Below are positions 35,110-48,809 of a DNA stretch of 64,000 bases, piece by piece. The position numbers and the translations under genes are program-made. The first letter of the stretch is position 1. Each line of letters starts with the position of its first letter. Source of the stretch: Rhea pennata (Eukaryota > Chordata > Aves > Rheiformes > Rheidae); contig NC_084663.1 in NCBI RefSeq assembly GCF_028389875.1, positions 95,159,190 to 95,223,189 of the forward strand, in the 5' to 3' direction. The notes below the pieces were generated by a model, which saw only the letters and a program-made list of their open reading frames with translations, ran no database searches and had not been told where the DNA came from.

Positions 35110-38100
35110 ACACGTTTACCGGGTAACAGCTATTGCCTTTCTCTGGGAAGACTGGTGATGGAGTTGAGGCTGAATCTGTTTACAAAATAGTTTAAAATGG
35201 GTTGTCTAATGCTGTTTTATTCCCTCCAGTGTCAAAGGGATGTAGGCATTAATAGGCAATGGATGTCTCCTTCTGTAGGTTGTCAGTTTGTCTCCCCGTA
35301 GGTCGGGGCAAATGTCTTCTACAAGTGTTTCTTTTTCACCTTCTCTATGATAACTTCCCTACTCATAGAGATTTCTACCTTTCTGACTTTACTGATATAA
35401 CACACAGAATCATTCTGAACTTAAAGAAATTATTAGCTAGGACTAAAAATGATTAGCTTATCTTTAGGTCTGTATTAATTCTGTGTAGGAGGAGCTAATA
35501 CATAGGCCTGATAGCAAGTTTCTAGGACTCTGTACTACATTTTGTTAAAAAATTATCCTTGCTTTAGATGCTGTTACTCATTTACTTTGTAAGAATCTAT
35601 CTGTGCTCAGAAAAATCATTAAATATACAATACTGAAATTTTATATATATACATTATTGTATACATACAGTACATCTGTACATGTGTGTATATATAAAAA
35701 TATCTATATAAAAGTATACTTTTTTATATATATAATTGCTTGTAGATGTTTAAATAGCTATCTAGGTAGTTCCATCTGTGAACAGTGGGATGAGAAGGAA
35801 AATTTATTAACGCACCTATTTTACAATTTTTTGGTGTCTTAGAGCTTTTGCCCAAGAAGGCTGCACATTGGATTTGCCTGTGGTTTGCCAACCACACTCA
35901 CCTGGCAAGAGGATATTGCTGACCCTATGGATTCTTCTTTAAAGTGTTCAGGGAAGGAAGAAAAGCGCGTTTGGTTATCAGAACTACTTTCTTGGAAAAT
36001 GTGGTGGAGGAAGAGAAGTGCTTTCACGGAGGAAAGGGAAAGAAAGTGTCTTTTTCCCCAAAACTTTCACCTCAAATAACAGAGTGCGTCAACAGTGAGG
36101 AAGCAGCCTCTAATTGCTTGTCTGACTCTCCCAAATGAAAAAAAGGCTGTGGTCTCCGATGCTAAAGGTTCTGTAGGAGGGGAAAGCTCATTACCGCTGC
36201 CTCCACTTGTTTTTCTCAAGCACTCGGCTGAGGATAAAGACAAATCTTCTTTGATAATTTTGTTATGGTCAGGTAACACTAGTAATTTCATCCCCAGCCA
36301 AGAAATTTCCTCATAGATGGGAAAGAAATGGAATGTATGTGAAGACACTGATTGTTGCTCTGAAGAAAAAAAAGCACTGAAAGTAAAAAACTATAATTAG
36401 ATTACAAAGCAGATGCCTCAGAAGTCTAATGATGTCGTTAAAATTTGCCAAAACACACTTAGTTCTGATCAGTGTCCTGATGACACTTATAACCTTGATG
36501 TGGCCACCACCATAACTTCCTGATCTCTGCAGGCTTTGTTAGTTAAACAGCAGCTGATGATGATTTTGGTTGCTGTTATTTCCTATTCCTTTCTCACTGC
36601 ACTGGTGAGTCAACAACTCCTGCACTGTGGTCCTGCCTCTTCACATAATTCTGCCTTATTGGACTCTGAGTCAATGTACTTTGGTGCCTGATAGCAAACA
36701 GCTTGAGCCATGTGTCCCCTAATGTATGGATTATTACTGTTTATATAAGCATGTATTGCCAAAGGTGTGAGACAGCCTCCCTCCCACTTCTCCCTGCCAC
36801 CTGTTTCAGCACAGCAGCATTCCCCGCTTGACATGATGGGCTACAGTTCTGTATCACATATCAGAAAAGAAGAAACTTGAGCCATACAATACAAGGTACA
36901 TATCAGTAGGCTCATAGGTTCCTACTGAGGCAGCCTAATTCCACCCACATGGTGCTTCCTATGAGCTAGCTCAGGCCCTCAGACATACCTGACCTATAGA
37001 GACTGCTAGCATCAAGGACTTAGATTGAATCAGGGCTGTCTGAATATGGCCCAGACTGTTCTTCCCCATCCAGAAAATCAGCCTACACATCCTTTTTATT
37101 GCTTCAGGTATATTTTTATTGTACTGTTTTGCAGGTATTCCTCTCGTTCCTACCTATCTGTGCTCCTGCAAAGAAAGTATCCTGCTATAGCTTGCTTGTG
37201 TCTCCAAGCTCTGGTGTGCAACACCTCAGGATTTGCTACGTGTACACCCATGTACTCCAGGTTTTTGTGCACTTTTGTTCTCATGTTCCTCAGATGAGGT
37301 GAAACTTCTCCACATAGGCATCCTTGATCTATTGATCCCTCCAACTGCATTTTTCAGGATGAGGAGTCCTACACCACAATATGGTATTAGGAAAACTTAG
37401 ACCTCAAACCTATGCCAATGTGAATGAAACCAGCACTCTGTTACTACAACTATATTGCTAAATAAAACAGGGACAAGGAGCAAGTTTTAATGCTGGGCTA
37501 CTGATTGTTCGTAATAATTATTAATTAACGAGTTTCTGGTAGAGTTCTGGCTAGTGCCAACTAGCATCAGCAAGGCAATACCTAGCATCCAGAGAATGCC
37601 TAGCATGCACACCAAGGACGTTATATCTAGGTCTCTTCCTACTATGCAGTCTTCCAACACTATCCTAGCAGGTTCTGCATCCTTAGAGCACTCCTCGATG
37701 TCCTTCTGCCATGCCCCAAGTACATCTCTCCGATTTCGTACTATACAAATAGCACATTTATGGGCTGCAATAGAGTTCACACATTATATCATACCTTTGG
37801 AAATAAAAAAAAAGACACAAAAATTATAGCTATATATTACAGCCACATTGCAGCACATAAAACTTAGAGAAGACTCAGAGCACAAACACTATGTAGAGTG
37901 GATATGGCTAGTCCAACCACATGGTCCCTAGCCCTTTGGTTTCTGCGGTGGGTTTTTTGAATTACAGACAAGGCCTGCGTGGCCCACATCCAGGAATTAT
38001 ACTCATCTTTCTTCTGCATGCCTTCAAGCATGGCTAGGTCTAGCATGACCCTGCTACAGCAGATGAAATGAAATTGTGGAAAGCAGCTGATGGGAGCTCA

Positions 38101-38751
38101 TGCTGACTGTCAAAACCTCCAAAATGAACAAGAAGTTTTCTCAGGAGGCCTGTCTTCCCCCCAGACAGACCCTATTTCCTGAATACTGGAAGGAAGAGTA
38201 CAGACAACAGAGGTTAGGAGGAGGGCAGCATGGGAAGAGGGTTATATTCATTTTTATTTTTTCCCCCACAAAGTCAGTTCCTCTGTAAACAGCTGTGCCA
38301 ATTTCTGACCACTGTCAATGTGTCAGTTCTGCTTCTGAAAATCACAAGCCTACTTTGAGTTAGAGTACACACCTTCCAGGCATGTTACTGTGGGCAGCTC
38401 TCCATTGGCATTGACAGCTGGTGCACTTTACAGCAATGAATATGGAGTTGACAATGCACTTCCCTTCCCATCACCCACCCCGCGGCAGTGTCACATTGGA
38501 CATCTCTGTAATGGAAAGATTAAAAGAAACATCGTTGAAAATAGATGAGAAAGAATTGACTTTATGTTTAGACAGTGCCTAGGGCTCCAGTGGGATGGGT
38601 TTTGAGGGGTGGAGTTTAAAGGGAGTGGTTGAAACTCCATCTCCTCTCCCTCTTTGACAGACCAGTGTGAGGCTATTGGCTTAGTGGTGGCATTTGACCT
38701 TACTTTTCTGTGTCTGGCTGGGAGACTCCCCCAAGTTTGGAGTGTCTGTAC
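35110..38751. other. LNP1 upstream region / 5' intron
   Basis: No coding exon is recognised. The stretch probably holds one or more introns and noncoding 5' exons of LNP1, because the coding start is about 4 kb from the CpG island. An AT-rich TATA-repeat zone lies at about 35,640-35,740. Confidence 0.45.
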
Positions 38752-38901
38752 ATGGAATATGAAGAGGATGATGATATTTCTTTTGCAAAATGGATGAGCA
38801 GTTTCTGGGGCCACAACTTAATTGATGAGAATGAGAAAGAGGGTAGAGGCCATAAGAAACGTCAGACACGATTCTTTAGTGAAAGGAGAGCCTCCCTTCC
38901 G
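38752..38901 (+). CDS. LNP1: LNP1 coding exon 1
   Basis: It begins MEYEEDDDISFAKWMSSFW and ends RRASLP at a CCG|GTAAGA donor, 50 codons, phase 0. The acidic start followed by SFAKWMSSFWGHN is diagnostic. A short 5' UTR lies upstream; its acceptor was not fixed. Confidence 0.93.
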
Positions 38902-41900
38902 GTAAGAACTGTGTGCAACTTTCTTTGTGTATGCATGCATGCATTCTATGCATGGATGTAAGTGCCATCTCCAGGGGTCTGACCCTACACTCTATGAGGA
39001 CGAGTGTGGTACACTTTGCTGATTAAGTGTAGTTCCTGCTGGCAGCAGCAAGTGTCAGAGTAAGGCCTCAGACACTGTTAGAATAAAAGGAAACTAACAA
39101 ACTCCAAGATAAGGGAAGATGGGACCAGAAATTAAAGGAGGAAGCTCTCATAACAGCAGAAGTCCTAGCTACAGATTATGATGTTGTTGTCTCTGCTAAG
39201 TAAGAATTAACAGAGATCAAAACACTTTAGAAACTTGGCATATGTAAGCATTGTCTTCCATGAGTCTGTTTACATGTGTAAAACTACATGAGGTCTTATG
39301 TCTTCATAGGATTTGGACCTAATTCTGCAACTATACTGCCTCCAGTAGGCTCCACACTTTACTCCCTGGAATTTAGCTGTTTGCAGTTGTAACTTCTACT
39401 TTAAGCCAGAGGATATGGCCTGTTCTAGTTTTAAACATCTGACTCTGAAAATAAGGACAGAACACATAAATAAAGCTCCTTATATGGAAGTAAGATCTTC
39501 AGGGAGAAGCAAGTTTTCTCTTCTTCTTTTCCTAGATGAACAAAATAGTTGGGAAGAAAGGAGAGGTTTCCCATGCAGAAGTGTTTTTCAAGACAGCTGA
39601 CAACTGTCTAGCTGATTATCAGAATTAAGTTAAACTGAAAGCAGCTGTTCTAGATCTTTGCTTCAAGATTGTTGCTTTTATTTCAGCTCTAAATAAAGGC
39701 TGAGGTTCTCCAAACCTCTATTTAGTTTTCAACTGCATCTTACTAAAGATGTTATATTTCTTTACAAACTACTTTTCACTTATATGCTTAGGTCATCATG
39801 ACTGCAACAAAGCAATTATTATATATTGCTATTATATTGTGGAGAAATAGCTACTGTTTTCTGAACAGTTTTCTGTTTTGAGGTACTATATTTCACCTTG
39901 CCAGTCCTGCACCAGATCTGCCATGTTTTAAGCTGTGTGATTTTTCTGTTTCAACAAACACAGCTAAGAAAAACAAAAAAGACCAAAATCATCCCCTGTC
40001 TATTTGGATTTGAGGACAGGTTGGAAAGGTAACCTTCATCCATCAGTTTTAAACTGATTGGCCACATTTATTTTTTTCTTATATTTTACAATATAACTGC
40101 TCACAGATTGCAGGGTAGACCTTGAGCTAGAGCTTTGCTAATGGATTCTATAAGAATGCCTGAAAAGAGACATTTATTAATGTTTTTAATTTATTAGTGT
40201 TAATATATTTCAATTTTGTCCTTCTGAGAACAATGCATAGGGGATGTCTTTAGACCCCGGTAAAAACTGAAGCGTGAGAATGTATGTCAGATCATGTTCT
40301 GTTCAGCAAGTTGCTGACCATATCTTCATTTATGTGTGTATGTATGTGTGAATGTACATCTACTTTAATTTTAAACATGTTCTTATATCTAGTTTGTTCA
40401 AAAGCTGCTTAAATAATTTGCTAAGTATAGCTGCACCTCTGAACCAGCACCTTGTTCTTTAATTTTGTTAGTTTAGAGAAAGAGAAGACTGATTTTCTAG
40501 GGACAATGCTATTCAGTCAGTCAAAGTTAACCTGTAAATTTAATTGTGTCTGCTCTTTGCATTAGTGTTCCACATAAGTTTGTCTTGGTCCAGCTGTATT
40601 ATACAAGAGAGATACTTTAACTGCTTTATTTCTCAGTGTCAGAAATTTCCTGGGGGAATGAGAAGGGGAGATTTGTTTGCAGATTTTACCATGAATTTTG
40701 ATATGTAACATCTTTTATTTGGAAATCTCTAACTAGCTGCTGAGGAACAGCATTCAAACATGTTATCTTAAACCAACTCTATAAATTATACCAACAGGGG
40801 CACTAGTAATTCATTAGGAAACATCTTCTTCAGAAAGAGTATTTCCTTGTTCTGAACAACTTGCTTTTGCACCTGGATGTAATTGCATGTTTTACATAAT
40901 TATTACACATCATAACTACTGTGACATTCAAAATACTTATGAATGTTAGTTATTAAATATCACCTTCATTTTATCAGACCAGTGCTATGAATCAGGGGGA
41001 GGGTATTACCATAATTGAGATCAGACTGCATCTCTTTTGTAAGTTAATACATTGTCAGTGGATCACAGTATATTCCTTCTGCTCTGTCAGCATTGTAAAT
41101 GAAGATGTAGCTATCCTTATTAAAATCGAAACACCACAGTCTGACTGACACAGCTGTTGGCAAAAGCGTGCAGATACAATTGTACTGCCAAAACAGCACT
41201 GCCGGCACACTCTATCTCATTTCCCAGGGCTGGTATGCAGTATATCAGCAATAGGTTAGTTCAGCCAGCAAGAACCTTGTCTGAACAAAGACCATTTTGG
41301 CATTACATAGCAAAATTCAAGCATCAGACCAAAGGGTGTTTTGCATAACTCTGTAAACTGCTTTCAACTCCAGACTGATATGTTGGTCTTCACTGCAGTT
41401 TTTCCTGTGCTGTAGTGGAATTCAAGTCACTGTTATCACTCCAAAAATGATGGTAGTGGTATCCTGTCATTGTGAAGCCTCCCAAAATATGGAAAAACTT
41501 TTGTAGAAGAACTCCCTCTGTGGTGTGCTTTACAGAAATTAACAACAATTTTATTTTTTTTCCAGGATCTTAGCATACCTCACAAACATTTCTAAGATGA
41601 GCTTCACAAAATGCTTTTGAGTTGCTATTGTCATTTCCATTTTGCAGAGAGAAACACAAAATGCTCCCCCCAAAAAATTCAAAGTTGCATATGTTGCTGT
41701 GGGCCAGCCCTGAATGTGAAAAATGCCTTTGGAGTACCAAGTCATCTATTTTCAACTCCTTTAGTTAACTCACTGCCTACCACAAACTTTACATACAGTG
41801 AACTATGGCCTTTTTGAAGTGCCTAACTATGACTTTTCTTGTCACATTCTAGCTAACCTCAGTTAGAACCAGTCAGTTCAGTTCAGGACAGTTTCTTCTC

Positions 41901-44900
41901 ACCTAAACTCTCTGTTTTGGGAAAATACAGGAGGCAGAAGAGCAGTGCTCAAGTTCTACAGCCCTTTAGATGTACCCGCCTTCAAGTAGACATTGCTACT
42001 CAATAGAAATCTGGTAAGAAACAGCTAAGGATGAGAGCAGAAGCAGTGACTGCTTTGTAGTTGCTGACACTTAATCTAAAAAATAGTCAAAGTGAATACT
42101 GGCCAGGGTATCAGTTGAAGCCTAGGCCAAAACATTTTTAAGGAATAAACACTTGGCTAGAAGGTTTTGGGAAGGAAGGAAGGTCTAGGGCAGAATGAGA
42201 ATGCCAAATGTTCTAAAATATTCCTAAAGTACAGGGTTCATTATGCAAACTTCAGCAGACAGTGAGCACTCACAGTGACCCACTGAAGACTAATTTTCTC
42301 ACTGACAGCTGTGTGATCCCTGAGACCTAGCTGAAAGGATGGAAGCAATTATCATATTCTCCAACACAGAAAGAGGAAAATAGGTAATTTATATTAACAT
42401 TAATTTCTTGAGGTTTTTGTACTTTTTTGCATTGTTTGTTTTAGATAAGCAATTAGCAAACAATCTGCTACCTATTGTGTGACTAGATACACTAAGGATG
42501 CCTGGCATTTTTTATTTCTTGTTGTATAGGGAGGGATCTATCATTTGTCCTTTCCCAAGCCTTTTCCCCTATTGTATCTCTTTCCCACTCGTCCTTCAGT
42601 TTACGAACTATTCAAAGGCCTTCAGGCAGCAAAGGAAGGGAATTTGTGGAGAGTCAGCAGCCATAGGCACAAGGCAGCTGCTGGGGCAAGGAGAGGACCA
42701 GAAATGGGAGCTGTGCTCAGAGACCTTTGGCCAAGCAAGGCAGTGGCAGTGGACAGACAACAACGTGCAGGTACAGAGAAAATCTCCAGCTGCCAGCAGC
42801 TGCTGAGGCTCTGGATAAGGAAACAGATTAAAGCAGCCCTCAGACTATTCTTTTTTACAGTGGTACCAAGCAATCCATTCAGCACCAAGTATATGTATTA
42901 AATGCATGTATCAAAATTAAGAAGCAGGAAGAAAACCACATGGATTGTATCTAAAGTCAGCGTTGGATCTGCTGTATTACTGGGCTTCATTTTATTACTT
43001 TCAGTTCTCCATAGAGTCCATTTTAAACAAAAGATAAATAATAAGCCACAAAATGTTCATACTCGAGCAGTTGTGTTAAGGCTCCTTTTCTATCTAGGGT
43101 TACATGTATAATGCAGCAACATGCTGACATGCATGCACTACCTACAGTGATATGCATCATACAAAGATACTGTGAGCAGATGCACAGCCACAGTAATACA
43201 ATTACCTAGATTTATCTGTGTAACTTTACCCTTAGTCCACTGAGGCACATATGCATTTTGGAGGATGGCCCATTCCTTTCCTGATCTTTGTTGCTATGTC
43301 AGTATGTGAACTACAGTCTCTCTGTCAAGTGCTTAACTATAATTCTGTTTGTGAATGGAAATTAAAAAGCAATATTTTAGTAAAATAAAACATTTACAGA
43401 TACTGCAAAACAGAATTGATAGAATACCATCCTTAGTTTTACCTGCCCTGTTTTTTGTTCAAACCCTCTAAGAACAAATACTGGTGATTTTTAGTGTGAG
43501 ACAGTTTGGAGTCCCAGGAAGTAATATATGTTGATGCCATTAAAATGATATGAAAGACATTTACCATGTTCAGCTTGACATAGCGTATGTACTCCTGTCC
43601 CTCAACCATGATGTGATTGTTTTGCTGTTTTTTAAACCACAATACAATATGACCTTACAGAAATTAAGCCACATTGATTGGTTTGGAACAGTATGCTTCA
43701 AAGTAAAAAAAGTATAGCAGAAATCTTTACCGCTACTCTCAGTATCTGTCATGATACTGCTTACTGAAGCAAGCTTGTACCTGAAAATAAAATTGAACTA
43801 ATACAGTATGATCTGAACAGTCCTCAGTATTAGGTGCTTCTGTCAGGTATAAAACTTACTTAAAAGAACCAAGAGATGCAGATGTCTGTGAAAATGGGAA
43901 GTACAAACTAGTTAATAGCAAGATATATAGACCCAAGAAAAATATATTCTCAGTTGCTGCCAAGGGCTGCAGGCAGGAACTTATAAAGAGGGAGACAAAT
44001 GTACCTATATGGAATAGCAGTATTTTGCTGGAAGATGCACAATGCTACCAGGTGTAGATTTACTGGTGATCTAACACCTCTCATTAAACCTGCCTAACAT
44101 GATGTAGTCACCACCATGTGGGTGTACTATTCAGAGAAGTGCTGCACAAATCCTTGCTGTGCTGATACATTTATAATAGCATCTGGACTAGAGTAAAAGC
44201 AAATGTATATGGGAGAATATTTTAGATCTCTTATAGTCTTAGGGTTGTAGATTCATGTGACTCCGATACAAAAATGGTTTAGTTTATCGCTGTTGTTTGT
44301 AGTAAACAAACAAATAAACATTTACAGTAATAGCACTCCCAGTAGCCAGAATATTAGAACATTTTAAAAGCCCTGCTGCTGTGAGGAGATTCACAGGTGT
44401 GACACATCAAACCCACTCAGACTCCAAGAGCAAGAGCCATTTTGGAGAAAGAAGAGGTTTTGAATTGCCCAGACTGTGTTAGCATGAGTCAAGCATCTGA
44501 TGTAGGGCTTGAGTAAATGGCTGCAGCCTGGGAAAAGACTCCAAAAAGACCCCTGTGGAGGTCACTGTGGAGACCTGAGGAAAGTGAGCATTGCAGTGTC
44601 TCCTGCACAACTCTACAGCTGTTTTCTAGCGTACAGAAAAAGACGAGAAAAAGGACCAGCACATGGCCTAGGGTCTAGCCATGCCACCTCTAAAGCAAAA
44701 AGTTCAGGCATCATCAAGTGTCTTCTTCCTTGCTGGCTACAAAACAGTCTCACTGGATGGGAAGAGGAGTATGCTCACCCCATTTCTTGTCTAACGTACA
44801 ACACCACACTCTGAGGGTAAGGTTTTCTCCAGGCTCTTCTTAGAAAGCATTTCTGGATGTGCAGGGTAGCCCTTCAACTCTGATAAACAGTCATAAATCC

Positions 44901-47900
44901 CCTGAAATGAGAAGAGCTACTGAGGGTTACTCAGTAGCTGAAGACTTAGCACCAGGCTTATAAAAAGGGTGTGTCTATCTAAAGCATCTACATAACAGTT
45001 GAACACCTGCAGTGTCCCAATCTGACACCTAGGATATACCTGAAAATGAGATCCCTATCTGTCCTTCACAGATTTCACCATCTGCTGCTTAACCAATGTT
45101 CAGCCTCTTTCCAGAGAGGCAGCAAATGCTGGCAGGGTTTGGAGCACATCTGGCTCTGTGATGACCCTCTTACTCATCTCTTGCTACAGATCTGTCTACT
45201 TCTAAAACCATCATGACTCCACAGGACAGAGCAATTCTGTATCACCTTAATCTTCTTTACAAACATTTACATATGCTGATGCCTGAAACACAGCTGATGC
45301 AGATCAATAGCTTTTATTGACATACCAGGCCAGGGAAAATTGAACCACACAGAAACTAAACAACTCTGTTTACTCCTGTCCCAATTTAGCCCTGTGAATG
45401 TTTCTGTGGAAAGCCTGTTTCCTACCCGTTCTCTGAGGGATGTATCCCTCAGCATCCTGAAAGTGCTCCTTCATCAGTTCAGGATAAAAGTACCCAAGGC
45501 ATCATCATAAAATCTAGAGCCAAACAGTAGAGCATCTTGTCTGCATGTAAGCCGTACTGCAAATTAGACTTAACTGCATTAGAAATAGTCCCTGTTGCAC
45601 TTTAGTGAACTTGGACATCTGATCATAGAATCATAGAATCAGTAAGGTTGGAAGGGACCTCTGGAGATCATCTAGTCCAACCTCCCCACTCAGCAGGCAA
45701 AAGACCTCATCCTACAGTGGTCAAACTCAGCATCTGGCTCATCTGTCCACAAAAGGCTAGGTCCTTGCTTTTCAAGATTCCTGCTTAGAATCAGTCACAA
45801 TATGGGATGCTGGATTTTTTTTAGGTTCTTAAACATCCCAGTTCCTTTTAGTGTTAGTGGACATTAAGAGGAACCAGTACTCTTTATATTTGAAATACTT
45901 ATGTGGGTGGCAAATCTCAGATGCTCAAAAACTGGAATAAAAGCAAATTCTGCTGCTGCCTCTGGAAAACAAGCTCTCGACAGTGTGATTCTCCTACACA
46001 TGTGAGGAAAGGTACAGGAGTCTGGGCAAGGTCCTTCACTGTGCACCACTGTTCAGAGAGCACTCTGTAGCAGAGAGAATCTGCCCTGTGTGCTTTACTT
46101 CTGTACTCAATACTCAACAAAGACCTCTTTTGTTGCAGGCCAAGCTTTCCTCCCTCCATACAACAAGACTTCATGCCTCTACCAAAGTCTCTTCTTCAGG
46201 GCATCTCAAAGGCTGCAAGGGGTTTCAAGAAGACCAAGATGTCAAATGCCACTGCCACAAGAGGGCCAGCAGAACACCTTCAACTGACAGCTCATGCCCA
46301 GAGACAAGATCAAACTCTATCCAGGAATTTGCGGAGTCCTTTGAGAAGCAGCTGCATTTCAGAAGCAAACGTTCAGTTTCTTTGGTAGGTAGCAACCAAT
46401 AGCAGCCTTAAGATCAAACAAACAAACAAAACAAAACAAAACCACAGGCTGAGTTCATCCCTAGTGTAATTCCTGTTGCTTTGCTGAAGGCAGAGCAGAA
46501 ATAAACTTGAAATAGACTTTCTTAAATGATACGGCCTGTACAGTAGAGCAAACAAGCTTAAAATGGCTGTATCATTAGAATGAGCATTTTTGATGTAATG
46601 TTGCCCTCTATACTTATTCCTAAATGTGTATCTCCAAAATGAGACACTGCTCTGGCTATGGCAGTAAGATGTTTTCAAGATTTCTTCAGCTGTGCCAATA
46701 AAATGTGACACTATCAAAATAGTGTATCTTCACTTTTACCATGAGATCCAGCCTCCCTTTTCACTGTTGCTGACTGGTTTAACCATATATGGTGTCATCA
46801 GTAGGACTGCCAGACACTGTGTCTGAGAGGCTTCTCCTTTACTTCTTGGGACTCTGTCCATCAGCCTCTTGATTGTCATGTCACCACACACCTGCAGCAG
46901 CAGTAGCTGCTGCAAGTGGTTGAACACATTTTCACTGGAAGTGCATGCAGCATGCATTCGCTGTCCTCTTCTTTTCCCTGTTGTTCTGTCCTGAAGCAAG
47001 AGCATTTTCTGTATGGTTTGTGTTGATGAAGTAGCCAGTAACAACCTTTTGTCTTTCACAATTTAAAATATTTTTATTATGATGATATACTCTCCCTAGT
47101 GTTTCATAAAATGGAAGGGTAGTAAACCCTAACTCCTTTCCAAGTATCAGAAGAACACTGCCAAATTCAGTCACCTTGTTGGAAAAGCTGTGTTTGAATA
47201 ACACCTAACTTTAGTGTTGAATAACACACAATATTATTAGCCCCTAACAGCCACAGAGAGAAGTATCTTCTCTTTTCAGTTTATCAACTCTGACATTTTC
47301 ATACAGAGAAGCAATTTTCAGCTCTCCACAGATGCTCCATGCAGCAACAAGAGCGAAAACAACCTCTTTTCAATAGCAGCATCATTGCATGATCAGTCCT
47401 TGCTCAGTGACTCCACAATTACAGTCCTTGCAGGCCCAGTCCTCTAAGAATATGCGAATCACAGTAATGACAACTCTTACCAGGCAATTGTTACAATTTT
47501 ATGTGTGTCCTCTAATCTTCTTTCTACCCTTTAGGAAATACTCAGAACTTATTTCATTTGGACCTTCACATTGCCTCATTTGCCATCCCTCACCAGTAGT
47601 AGTCTGGTTTACTTATCATTTCTCAAAAGTGCCCTCAGCTAGAAAGTCTGTGAACATGTAAAAATTGCATGATAGGTATACTGAGTATAATGTACTATGT
47701 ATGATTTTGGTTCCAGGTAAAAACATGGATGCTGGCACCCTCCTGTGATCCTCAGTGAGGTGTACCAGGCTGTATTTTAATCTGTCTTTCAAGTAGAAAA
47801 ATTGCTCGTCATTCCCTCCGTTACCACTGAAGCTTGTGAGGTGTGAAGGACTTTAGGACCCTGAAGGACAGAACGATAGCCATTAGAGATCACAAAGGGA

Positions 47901-48692
47901 GTTTGGGAGTGGACTTAAACCTGGATCTCTAAATTAGGTGTTGAAAATTCACTACTTTTATGTTCAGAGTTCCACAGGTGTAGTTCAAACCACACTTTAC
48001 ATGACTACATAGGTTAAAAGAAGTCAGGGAGGAAGATAATTCATTTAATCTCTTTCCTTCTGTGTTGCTTCTCTTCAGTGGCTTTGGGGACACTTAAGCA
48101 CTTGCTTTCAGTGAGGTCTTTGCCTCTAGCACTGAAAAGCCTTCAGGCACATGAAGATGGATCATGTGAAAGGACATAAATACGATGTCTGGGCTGAAAT
48201 TTCAGACCCATTCCCTTCTTCCCTTCCAATCTCCCTTCCCCCTCAAACCTTCCAGGTGAATGACCTCACCTACTGTACATACAGTATAATCAAAGCATGT
48301 AGCCCCTTGCTGAGCTTTAGGGTGATTGGTTGGGGCCTTGAACTTGAGCCCATCATGTTAAAGCTGATCTAGTAGAGGTAGGTAACTGAGTATTTTAATA
48401 TATATGATTACAGAAATAAAATTATGAAATTCTGTTGTTCATGTGGGAGTCGCTTCTAATTCCCTGCTATTTTTCTCCTGTCTTTCAGCAACCTGAAGGC
48501 ATGAAGGAGAGAAGTGAAAGAGAAAGACTGCTTTCACCAAAGAGCAGTTCCCACAAGAAAATGAGAGGGAAATCAGAGCCAGGGAGAGTGCAGAAAGAAG
48601 ATGAAGGTCCAGGGCTTGCACTTGCAAATCACAATGAACAGTTTCCATCACAAGCCAGCACTGAAAAAGGCTATTTTTGTCCAGGCAGCTAG
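38752..48692 (+). CDS. LNP1: LNP1, leukemia NUP98 fusion partner 1 (three coding exons)
   Basis: LNP1 is a small vertebrate protein named from a NUP98 fusion in leukaemia; its normal role is not established. Three exons join in phase 0: 38752-38901, 46139-46384 and 48489-48692, giving 199 residues (human about 178). The N-terminus EEDDDISFAKWMSSFWGHNL is the family signature. The middle exon contains ESFEKQLHFRSKRSVSL, also conserved. The rest is charged and low in hydrophobic residues, with no membrane segment, and is probably disordered. The ATG at 38752 is the first in the frame and matches the family start. The C-terminal exon is the least conserved. The gene lies head to head with TOMM70, as in human. 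Confidence 0.92.
38902..46138 (+). other. LNP1: LNP1 intron between coding exons 1 and 2
   Basis: This is 7.2 kb of AT-rich intron. The only recognised element is the CR1 fragment near its 3' end. No other exon or RNA gene is supported. Confidence 0.6.
45622..45700 (-). mobile_element. CR1 LINE 3'-end fragment
   Basis: On the minus strand this reads as the 3' end of an avian CR1 retrotransposon, with the tggactagatgatctcc block followed by the terminal repeat attctatgattctatg. Only the last ~80 bases are clear; possible further, decayed CR1 sequence extends toward 45,770. It was truncated at the 5' end on insertion, as is usual for CR1, and lies in the LNP1 intron. Confidence 0.85.
46139..46384 (+). 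CDS. LNP1: LNP1 coding exon 2
   Basis: The acceptor is ttttgttgcag and the donor TTG|GTAGGT, 82 codons, phase 0 on both sides. It contains a His/Cys-rich stretch (DVKCHCHKR) and the conserved ESFEKQLHFRSKRSVSL. Confidence 0.9.
46415..46441 (+). repeat. AAAC/AAAAC simple repeat
   Basis: A short array of AAAC passing into AAAAC units, about 30 bases after the LNP1 exon 2 donor. Confidence 0.85.
48489..48692 (+). CDS. LNP1: LNP1 coding exon 3 and stop
   Basis: The acceptor is cctgtctttcag. It reads QPEGMKERSERERLLSPKSS, then a Lys/Glu-rich tail, and stops with TAG at 48690-48692. The phase agrees with exon 2. The MKERSERE part resembles the human ERNERE region; the remainder is divergent. Confidence 0.87.
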   Translation, partial: QPEGMKERSERERLLSPKSSSHKKMRGKSEPGRVQKEDEGPGLALANHNEQFPSQASTEKGYFCPGS

Positions 48693-48803
48693 AAATGCGT
48701 TGGGATAATGAATGTTAACACTCTCACTGAAGAGCAGAGTAAGCATTCTTATTTTGTTTTGACTCGAAGAGGCCTATTAGCTAGAAGAAATCCCGCACTG
48801 TAA

Positions 48804-48809
48804 AATAAA
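48804..48809 (+). terminator. LNP1: LNP1 poly(A) signal
   Basis: An AATAAA lies 112 bases after the LNP1 stop, the first such hexamer downstream. Confidence 0.6.
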
